Shown here one piece after another: positions 14,378-21,307 of a stretch of 21,307 nt of DNA (the stretch's first letter is position 1; every line of letters starts with the position of its first letter). The notes under the pieces were generated by a model. That model made no database searches, had not been told where the DNA came from, and saw nothing but the letters and a program-made list of their open reading frames with translations. Source of the DNA: JAGHAJ01 sp964559865 [NCBI: uncultured Synergistota bacterium]. Lineage in GTDB: Bacteria; Synergistota; JAGHAJ01. The stretch is taken from NCBI GenBank assembly GCA_964559865.1, contig CAZLJD010000034.1:1-21307 (forward strand), read 5' to 3'. Both the position numbers and the translations under genes were made by a program.

Positions 14378-16336
14378 TTAATGAAACATGGAGGCAAATA
14401 CCAAAGATATAATAGACATCAGTTTTATAAGGATATTTAAAGATGGACCTGCAGTATCCTTAAACGGATCACCCACCGTATCCCCCACCACAGCAGCTGC
14501 ATGTGTAGGCGTCCCCTTTCCTCCAAAGTTTCCCTTTTCTATGTACTTCTTTGCATTGTCCCATGCACCACCTGCATTTGCCATCTTTATAGCCAGAAGC
14601 ACACCAGAAATCAATGCACCTCCTAAAAATCCCCCAAGGGCTGCAGCACCAAGTGTCAAACCTATTGCAACAGGCACAATAACCGCCATCAACCCGGGTA
14701 GCACCATTTCCTTCAACGCCGCCGCCGTGCTTATATCAACGCACCTATTATAATCAGGAGTAGCTTTGCCCTCCATCAAGCCGTCAATTTCCCTAAACTG
14801 CCTTCTAACCTCCTCAACCATCCTATAAGCTGCCCTACCAACAGCCTGCAAAGTATAGGACGAAAATAGGTAAGGTAGCATGCCACCTATAAGCATACCA
14901 GCAATAACCTTTGGATCCGTAATGCTAATGGTTTTAAGCCCTGCAGCAGTACTATATGCAGAAAAGAGAGCTAACGCTGTAAGCGCAGCAGAACCTATTG
15001 CCAATCCCTTCCCTATAGCCGCTGTGGTATTACCAACAGAATCCAACCTATCTGTTATCTCCCTCACACTCTCAGGCAAAGAAGCCATCTCAGCAATACC
15101 ACCAGCATTATCAGCAATAGGGCCGTAAGCATCAACTGACAGCGTCATGCCCGTCAGGGAAAGCATGCCCACAGCAGAAATGGCTATCCCGTATAGACCT
15201 CCGCAGAGATATCCAACAAGCGTGGATGCCACTATAAGCAACATAGGTATAGCAGTACTCTTCATGCCAACAGCTATCCCCATCAGAATAGTAGTTGCTG
15301 CACCTGTTTGTGACGCTTCGGATATCATCCTGGTAGGCTTGTACAGATACGAGGTATAGTACTCAGTAACAAGACCTATCAATATACCCGCAACTACACC
15401 GGAAACACCAGCAAAAAATAGCATGTAATTACCAAACATATACTTTGTTAGGGCAAGATTTCCTATTATTATCAATATCCCGGTAGCATATGTGCCCCTC
15501 CTTAAGGCTATCTCGGGATCGACATCTCCCTTTCCCCCTACAAAGAAGGTTCCAATAATGGCAGACACTATACCTAGTGAGGCAAGGAGCATTGGATAAG
15601 CAACACCCCTCACCCCATAAACAACAGCTCCTATTATCATCGCTGCTATTATTGAGTTAACATAGGACTCAAAGAGGTCGGCCCCCATACCGGCAATATC
15701 GCCAACATTGTCACCAACATTGTCTGCTATAACGGCAGGGTTTCGTGGGTCATCTTCAGGGATACCTGCTTCTATCTTACCGACAAGATCTGCTCCAACA
15801 TCTGCGCCTTTGGTGAAAATTCCTCCTCCTACACGTGCAAAGAGAGCAACAGAGCTTGCACCAAAACCAAAGCTGTTTATTATGGTAGCATCTCTAAATA
15901 TAGCGTAATAAACTGCTATACCTACTATTCCCAATCCAACCACAGTCATCCCCATTACAGTCCCACCAGTAAATGCAACGTACAAGGCCCTTCCTATACC
16001 ACCCTCCTGCGCAGCCTCTGTTGTCTTACCATTGGTTCTGGTAGCAATATCCATCCCTACAAACCCAGCTGTTGCCGAAAGAAAAGCTCCTCCAACAAAT
16101 GCCACAGCCGAATGCCAGCCTATCTTCCAGAAAAGCACAAAAAACACCACAACCACAAATATGAATATGCTCTTATACTCCCTGAAAAGAAATGTCATTG
16201 CACCACCATGGATAAAATTAGAAAGTTCCTCTATCCTCTTATTGCTGATCTTTATCCCACCAACTCTAACAGCAGAGTACAGCGCAAAAATCAACGCCAA
16301 TATCCCTGCCACCGCCGTCAACAAGACAAAGTTCAC
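14378..16336 (-). CDS. hppA: Membrane-bound K+-dependent-type pyrophosphatase (H+ or Na+ pump)
   Basis: 652 residues with about 16 membrane helices. It hydrolyses pyrophosphate and exports H+ or Na+. The substrate site is intact: [20 protein letters not shown] (170-189), [19 protein letters not shown] (195-213), and the C-terminal D-rich block [27 protein letters not shown] (435-444) has Ala and Gly where K+-independent enzymes have Lys and Thr, so it belongs to the K+-dependent subfamily. All Na+-pumping members are in that subfamily, but FESY (222-225) alone does not settle Na+ against H+. The GTG start follows AAGGGGGTAGG. It lies 35 bases after ppdK and is followed by an intrinsic terminator. 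Confidence 0.96.
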   Translation of the reverse strand: MNFVLLTAVAGILALIFALYSAVRVGGIKISNKRIEELSNFIHGGAMTFLFREYKSIFIFVVVVFFVLFWKIGWHSAVAFVGGAFLSATAGFVGMDIATRTNGKTTEAAQEGGIGRALYVAFTGGTVMGMTVVGLGIVGIAVYYAIFRDATIINSFGFGASSVALFARVGGGIFTKGADVGADLVGKIEAGIPEDDPRNPAVIADNVGDNVGDIAGMGADLFESYVNSIIAAMIIGAVVYGVRGVAYPMLLASLGIVSAIIGTFFVGGKGDVDPEIALRRGTYATGILIIIGNLALTKYMFGNYMLFFAGVSGVVAGILIGLVTEYYTSYLYKPTRMISEASQTGAATTILMGIAVGMKSTAIPMLLIVASTLVGYLCGGLYGIAISAVGMLSLTGMTLSVDAYGPIADNAGGIAEMASLPESVREITDRLDSVGNTTAAIGKGLAIGSAALTALALFSAYSTAAGLKTISITDPKVIAGMLIGGMLPYLFSSYTLQAVGRAAYRMVEEVRRQFREIDGLMEGKATPDYNRCVDISTAAALKEMVLPGLMAVIVPVAIGLTLGAAALGGFLGGALISGVLLAIKMANAGGAWDNAKKYIEKGNFGGKGTPTHAAAVVGDTVGDPFKDTAGPSLNILIKLMSIISLVFASMFH

Positions 16337-16371
16337 TTGAGCCTACCCCCTTGATTTTAGTATCTCTAACC

Positions 16372-19017
16372 CTATTTCTTCTCCTCCTCCTCTATAACTG
16401 CGTGTGCAGCCGCTATTCTCGCAACAGGAACTCTGTAAGGTGAACAGCTCACATAATTCAAACCTATTCTATGACAGAACTTAACTGATTTAGGCTCTCC
16501 CCCATGTTCACCACATATACCTATCTGCAGATCTTTTCTCGTGCTTCTGCCAAGCTCTACTGCCATCTTCATGAGCTTTCCTACGCCACGTTGGTCTAAT
16601 ACCTCAAATGGGTTCTCATCCAATAAGTGTTTCTCTATATAGGCAAACAGGAACTTAGCTTCCGCATCATCACGGCTGTATCCAAATGTCGTCTGTGTTA
16701 AGTCGTTCGTCCCAAATGAGAAGAACTCCGCATACTCCGCTATTTCGTCTGCAGTCAAAGCAGCTCTTGGAAGCTCTATCATGGTGCCAACTTTATACTC
16801 CAGTTCCACACCAGACTCCTTTATAATCTCATCTGCCACTTCACGCACAAGTTTATCAAAGTACTCCATTTCATTCTTAAGTCCAACAACCGGTATCATG
16901 ATATCAGGTATTGCGTTGTATCCCTCTTTCTTAAGCTGAATAGCTGCCTCAATTATAGCCCTCACCTGCATCCTCGAGATCTCTGGATAAAGCACACCGA
17001 GTCTGCACCCTCTAAAGCCGAGCATCGGGTTTGCTTCCTGTAAAGCCCTAACCTTCACCAGAATCCTGTTTATTTCGTCTATTCTCTCTTTGTCTTTCTC
17101 CGGGTCGAGTTTGCTCAGTTCTTCAAGCAGCTCTCTCTCTTTAGGTAAGAACTCGTGAAGTGGTGGATCAAGCAAACGGATGGTTACTGGATACCCATCC
17201 ATCGCTTTAAATATACCATAGAAATCCCCTCTTTGCATAGGTAAAAGCTTATCCAAAGCAGACTCCCTTTCTTCCTTCGTTGAAGCCATTATCATCTCTT
17301 GGACAACAGGGAGTCTTTCCTCCTGCATGAACATGTGCTCAGTTCTACACAACCCTATACCCTTCGCACCAAACTCTCTCGCCTTAGCTGCATCTTCGGG
17401 CGTGTCCGCATTAGCCCAAACTTCAAGCCTCGAGATCCCATCTGCCCAAGAAAGAATCGTTTTGAACTCATCAGAAAGCTTGGGCTCTATCATGGGTGCC
17501 TCTCCCTCTATCACAAGCCCCTTACTACCATCTATTGTTATGACATCAAGTTTATTAAACTTTTTCCCCTCTACCTCAAAGAACTCATCCTCAAGATTTA
17601 TCTTCAACGCCTCACATCCAGCAACACAAGGCTTACCCATGCCTCTCGCCACAACTGCTGCATGGCTAGTCATGCCACCCCTCGATGTCAGAACACCCAT
17701 AGCCGCAAACAGACCATGAATATCATCCGGACTGGTCTCTGGTCTCACAAGTATCACCCGTTCTCCCTGCTCACCAAGCTCCTTTGCCTCGTCAGGATCA
17801 AAAACTATCTTACCGCTGGCAGCACCCGGAGATGCAGGCAATCCCTTAGCAAGTACCTTCACTTCTGCCTCTGGGTCTATCTGACGGTGCAGCAACTGCT
17901 CTATTTGACCAGGATCAATTCTCCCAACCGCCTCTTTTTTGGTTATAATACCTTCTTTCTCCATGTCCACAGCGATCTTAACGGCAGCAGCAGCAGTTCT
18001 TTTAGCTGTTCTCGTCTGCAACAAATAGAGCTTACCCCTTTCCACGGTAAACTCTATATCCTGAACATCACGATAGTGCCTCTCCAGGGTGTTGCAAACA
18101 TTAACAAACTGCTCATACACTTGAGGAAGCTTATCCTTCAGATTCTTTATTGGTTCAGGAGTCCTTATACCAGCAACAACATCTTCACCTTGGGCATTCA
18201 CAAGAAACTCCCCATATATCTCCTTTTCACCAGTAGATGGATTCCTCGTAAACGCAACACCTGTACCAGAATCATCCCCCATGTTACCAAATACCATGGA
18301 TTGCACATTCACCGCTGTACACAGGTCATCAGGTATATTGTTTATCTTCCTATAAACCTTAGCTCTTTCATTGTTCCAAGAGGCAAAAACTGCTTCTATC
18401 GCCATCCACAACTGTTCCATAGGTTCATCCGGGAACTCCCTACCGACTTCCTTCTTGACCAAATCTTTATAATCCTTTATTACATCTCTCCAAGTAGCAG
18501 CATCTACCTCAGGATCATATTTTACCCCTATCCTTTCTTTGTGCTTCTCTATAATAGACTCAAATTTATCATGGGATATTCCCATAACCACATTACCAAA
18601 CATCTGGATAAACCTACGGTAACTATCATAACTAAACCTTTCGTCGTTCGTATTTTTCAACACACCCTGAACTGTTTCGTCATTCAACCCAAGATTCAAG
18701 ATAGTATCCATCATGCCTGGCATGGATATAGCTGCACCAGACCTAACAGAAACAAGAAGTGGATTATCCTTATCTCCAAACTTCTTTCCCGTTTTTTCTT
18801 CAACCTTTCTCAATGCAGCCAAAACATCGCTCTCAAGCTCCTTAAGTACCTCTTTACCTTTCTTAAGATACTCCTTACACGCCTCCGTTGAGATCGTAAA
18901 GCCAGGCGGAACGGGTAACCCTATTCTACTCATTTCAGCTAAACCTGCACCCTTTCCTCCAAGCAGGTACTTCATATCTGCCCTGCCCTCTTCAAAGAGA
19001 TAAACATACTTCGTCAT
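16372..19017 (-). CDS. ppdK: Pyruvate, phosphate dikinase
   Basis: 881 residues from the ATG at 19015-19017. AAAGGGGG lies seven bases upstream of it, whereas a TTG two codons earlier is too close to that site. The reaction is PEP + AMP + PPi to pyruvate + ATP + Pi, reversible. The N-terminal ATP-grasp domain opens with GGKGAGLAEM. The phosphohistidine domain has GGMTSHAAVVARGMGKPC with catalytic His at about 452 preceded by the Thr-Ser pair. The C-terminal TIM barrel contains GFRGCRLG and the catalytic Cys (about 835) in CGEHGGEP. In thermophilic anaerobes it can serve glycolysis or gluconeogenesis. It is followed after 35 bases by a PPi-driven ion pump, and 66 A/T-rich bases separate it from glyS. 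Confidence 0.97.
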   Translation of the reverse strand: MTKYVYLFEEGRADMKYLLGGKGAGLAEMSRIGLPVPPGFTISTEACKEYLKKGKEVLKELESDVLAALRKVEEKTGKKFGDKDNPLLVSVRSGAAISMPGMMDTILNLGLNDETVQGVLKNTNDERFSYDSYRRFIQMFGNVVMGISHDKFESIIEKHKERIGVKYDPEVDAATWRDVIKDYKDLVKKEVGREFPDEPMEQLWMAIEAVFASWNNERAKVYRKINNIPDDLCTAVNVQSMVFGNMGDDSGTGVAFTRNPSTGEKEIYGEFLVNAQGEDVVAGIRTPEPIKNLKDKLPQVYEQFVNVCNTLERHYRDVQDIEFTVERGKLYLLQTRTAKRTAAAAVKIAVDMEKEGIITKKEAVGRIDPGQIEQLLHRQIDPEAEVKVLAKGLPASPGAASGKIVFDPDEAKELGEQGERVILVRPETSPDDIHGLFAAMGVLTSRGGMTSHAAVVARGMGKPCVAGCEALKINLEDEFFEVEGKKFNKLDVITIDGSKGLVIEGEAPMIEPKLSDEFKTILSWADGISRLEVWANADTPEDAAKAREFGAKGIGLCRTEHMFMQEERLPVVQEMIMASTKEERESALDKLLPMQRGDFYGIFKAMDGYPVTIRLLDPPLHEFLPKERELLEELSKLDPEKDKERIDEINRILVKVRALQEANPMLGFRGCRLGVLYPEISRMQVRAIIEAAIQLKKEGYNAIPDIMIPVVGLKNEMEYFDKLVREVADEIIKESGVELEYKVGTMIELPRAALTADEIAEYAEFFSFGTNDLTQTTFGYSRDDAEAKFLFAYIEKHLLDENPFEVLDQRGVGKLMKMAVELGRSTRKDLQIGICGEHGGEPKSVKFCHRIGLNYVSCSPYRVPVARIAAAHAVIEEEEKK

Positions 19018-19083
19018 ACCCAAACCCCCTTTATCGAAATGTTATAAATAAATACATTAAGTATTATTTTATTACAAATGTTC

Positions 19084-21141
19084 TTATACTGTCAATAGAG
19101 ATAAATCGCCAATGACCATGAAGAAGTCTCTTAAAACAGTCAACAAAGCAAGCCTATTATTCCTAACATCTATATCGTTGTCCATCACAAGTACCTTATC
19201 AAAAAACCTATTTACAACCGGCACAAGAACCTGCATCCTGCGAATAGCACTTCCGTATTTCATCTGCTTAAGAAGGGGCTCGCACTCCCCACGAACCGTA
19301 AGGTAAGTAGAGTGAAGCTCTGCCTCTGCCTCATCTCTGAAAAGGCTCCTATCAACCCGTGCACCTGCAATGCTCTTACCCTTGAGTATATTCTTTATCC
19401 TCCCCACTGCAAGTACCAAGTCTTTGAAATTCTCCTCTTTCCTCACTTTCACAAGCGCATCCAGTTTCTTTTTCATTCTGAGCAATCTGTCCCACCTGCC
19501 TGAAATAACCGCATCTACCACATCGTGCTCGTAACCTTCTTCTCTCAGCTGAGCTTTTAGCCTCTGCACTATAAAATCCTCAGTCTCCTGTACGCACTCC
19601 TCGTTAGTGCCCAACAGCTCAGCCGCCCTCCGGATTAGTTCCATCAACGAAAAATCCATCTCTCTACCCCACACAATCTCGACTATCCCCCGTGCACTCC
19701 TTCTGAGTCCATAAGGGTCTTGAGAGCCCGTGGGCATCATACCCACTTTCACTGCCCCAACTATTGTATCACACCTATCACATATCCCAACTACCGCACC
19801 CTCCAAACCGCTGGGTAATTTATCTCCCCTGAATCTGGGTAGGAGATGTTCGAATATCCCCTCCGCAACTTCTGGCTGCTCACCACTAACCTTAGCATAC
19901 TCTCTACCCATGATACCCTGCAACTCTGGTAACTCATAAACCATAGATGTAGTGAGATCTGTTTTAGAAAGAAGAGCAGTTCTGTACACCGTATCCGCCT
20001 TGTCTTCCCTACCTACCAACTTGACAAGTAGGGCAGAAAGCTTAACCAACCTCATCGTTTTATCATACATGGAACCAAGCTCTTCCTGAAAAACTATGTT
20101 CTTCAATGATTCTACCCTATCCGAAAGAGGCTTCCTTATATCTTCCTCCCAAAAGAAGACAGCATCTTTTAACCTCGCCTTAACCACATGTTCGTTGCCC
20201 TCCCTTATCAGTTCAACAGACTTTGGCCTATTATTGGAAACAGACACAAAATACGTAAGCAATTTACCACTTGAATCTCTAACAGGGAAGTACCTCTGAT
20301 GATGCTTCAATACAGTAATCAGAACTTCTTCTGGAAGTTTGAGGAAATCCTCATCAAATCTGCCTATAATAACTGTTGGATATTCAACAAGGGAGACATT
20401 TTCTCTTAAGAGCTCTTCATCCCAATCTACACGGAAGGACAAGGCTTCAGCTGCCCTTTCAGCGCCTTCTAGAATCATTTTCCTCCTTTCTTCAGGGTCA
20501 ACCACCACAAAATTCTCTTTCATCTTCTCAAAATAATCATGCACATCCATAACAGTGACCTCCTGACTACCCATAAAACGATGTCCCCTCGTCGTCCTTC
20601 CAGAGGAACAGCACCCATCGATAGAAAACGGTACTATTTCACCACCAAAGAGGGCAACTATCCATCTAATAGGCCTCAGAAACCTCACCTTACTGCCCCA
20701 TCTCATACTCTTAGGTAATCTAAAGGAGGTAATAACCGTTTTAAGGATTTCTGGGAGTACCTCCGTTGTTGGCTTACCTACACTATGTTGGTAAGCATAC
20801 ACATACTTCACACCCTTTTCATCCTCCTCTATGACAAGGTCTTCAACTTTAACTCCTTTACTCCTTGCAAAACCCAAAGCGGCTGTAGGCTCGCCTTGAG
20901 CATTAAACGCAACACTTGCACGGGGTCCTCGTATCTTCCTCACCACATCTTTCTGTTTATCCGCAACACCTTCTACCACAGCAACAAGTCTTCTCGGTGT
21001 TCCAAAAGTCTTTACCTCAGAAAACTCCACCCTTTGCTCCGAAAGTGTCCCAGATATATTGGTCCTCATCTGAGCAATAAGGTCATACAAATGGATAGAA
21101 GGTATTTCTTCCGTCCCTATTTCAAACAGCAATTCAGACAT
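19084..21141 (-). CDS. glyS: Glycyl-tRNA synthetase beta subunit
   Basis: 685 residues, normal for the beta subunit of the bacterial alpha2/beta2 enzyme. The opening ELLFEIGTEEIPS, the KSMRWG..VRFLRPIRWIVAL block (about 149-168), LKHHQRYFPV and KPLSDRVESLKNIVFQEELGS are hallmark segments; the C-terminal part carries the helical anticodon-binding domain. With GlyQ it charges tRNA-Gly, releasing AMP and PPi. The start ATG follows AGGAGGAG and lies 13 bases after the glyQ stop, so the two subunits are co-translated. Downstream is a 66-base gap, then ppdK. That gap is A/T-rich but shows no convincing promoter or hairpin. Confidence 0.97.
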   Translation of the reverse strand: MSELLFEIGTEEIPSIHLYDLIAQMRTNISGTLSEQRVEFSEVKTFGTPRRLVAVVEGVADKQKDVVRKIRGPRASVAFNAQGEPTAALGFARSKGVKVEDLVIEEDEKGVKYVYAYQHSVGKPTTEVLPEILKTVITSFRLPKSMRWGSKVRFLRPIRWIVALFGGEIVPFSIDGCCSSGRTTRGHRFMGSQEVTVMDVHDYFEKMKENFVVVDPEERRKMILEGAERAAEALSFRVDWDEELLRENVSLVEYPTVIIGRFDEDFLKLPEEVLITVLKHHQRYFPVRDSSGKLLTYFVSVSNNRPKSVELIREGNEHVVKARLKDAVFFWEEDIRKPLSDRVESLKNIVFQEELGSMYDKTMRLVKLSALLVKLVGREDKADTVYRTALLSKTDLTTSMVYELPELQGIMGREYAKVSGEQPEVAEGIFEHLLPRFRGDKLPSGLEGAVVGICDRCDTIVGAVKVGMMPTGSQDPYGLRRSARGIVEIVWGREMDFSLMELIRRAAELLGTNEECVQETEDFIVQRLKAQLREEGYEHDVVDAVISGRWDRLLRMKKKLDALVKVRKEENFKDLVLAVGRIKNILKGKSIAGARVDRSLFRDEAEAELHSTYLTVRGECEPLLKQMKYGSAIRRMQVLVPVVNRFFDKVLVMDNDIDVRNNRLALLTVLRDFFMVIGDLSLLTV

Positions 21142-21154
21142 CCACCACTCCTCC

Positions 21155-21307
21155 TCACATTTTCTGCATTAAGGGATAACCAAGTTCTTTTCTCTGCTCC
21201 AAATATCCAATTGCGCACTTTCTCGCTATACTACGCACTCTCCGTATAAACCTCGCCCTTTCTGTAACACTGATAGCACCCCTTGCATCCAGTATGTTAA
21301 ATGTATG
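21155..21307 (-). CDS. glyQ: Glycyl-tRNA synthetase alpha subunit, C-terminal end (partial)
   Basis: The minus-strand frame entering from the right edge encodes 50 residues and stops with TGA at 21155-21157. It begins [19 protein letters not shown] after one residue and ends LGYPLMQKM. [15 protein letters not shown] is the highly conserved C-terminal signature of GlyQ, the catalytic class II subunit. Only about the last sixth of the protein is in the window. It directly precedes glyS, as expected. Confidence 0.95.
   Translation of the reverse strand, partial: HTFNILDARGAISVTERARFIRRVRSIARKCAIGYLEQRKELGYPLMQKM

Noticed and set aside
17299-18891. 530-codon open frame on the + strand inside ppdK
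   Set aside because: It lies wholly opposite a well-conserved dikinase, has a low-complexity Ser/Leu/His/Arg-rich translation with no domain, and has no ribosome site. It is a by-product of codon bias on the other strand.
19018-19083. Promoter for ppdK in the A/T-rich gap after glyS
   Set aside because: Several TATAAC/TAAAAT-like hexamers occur by chance in this A/T-rich stretch, but none has a -35 at acceptable spacing or a TGn extension.

Overview
The window reads as ordinary chromosome of a Gram-negative-type, probably thermophilic bacterium. The genes are densely packed, with short or overlapping junctions, frequent GTG/TTG starts, many AGA/AGG and ATA codons and compact proteins. It carries an alpha2/beta2 glycyl-tRNA synthetase, pyruvate phosphate dikinase, a membrane-bound pyrophosphatase of the K+-dependent type and a short RpoD. 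These suit a deep-branching thermophile (Aquificota, Thermodesulfobacteria or Thermosulfidibacter-like), but I cannot name the species from sequence alone. I see no insertion sequence, prophage, CRISPR array or other sign of recent transfer.

Layout. Positions 2-145 (+) are the 3' end of a probable chemotaxis receptor, whose stop overlaps that of the convergent lipA. lipB-lipA (minus) form the lipoate pair. Upstream of them, also on minus, are a solitary periplasmic binding protein of the branched-chain amino acid type, with its own extended -10 promoter and a downstream hairpin, and then a response regulator/histidine kinase pair. Divergent from the pair is a DegP/HtrA protease gene; the 131-bp intergenic region carries a phased array of TTAA motifs. 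This resembles envelope-stress systems of the CssRS/CpxRA kind.

Positions 6574-8260 are the least conventional part. A consensus promoter drives an unrecognised exported proline-rich protein. Convergent to it is a two-gene operon of a small membrane/coiled-coil protein and an ArsR-type winged-helix regulator. The two promoters share a 12-base sequence inside matching 20-bp dyads, which points to a small local regulon.

Positions 8261-11462 (+) look like one transcript: tRNA-Leu(GAG), a LOG/TIGR00725-type Rossmann protein, a B12-binding-type radical SAM protein and a class I aminotransferase. The last ends 20 bp inside the convergent rpoD.

The rest is on the minus strand. dnaG-rpoD is the core of the macromolecular synthesis operon. 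Upstream of it, across an intrinsic terminator, lies glyQ-glyS-ppdK-hppA, an apparent operon of enzymes that make, use or hydrolyse pyrophosphate. glyQ is cut by the window end.
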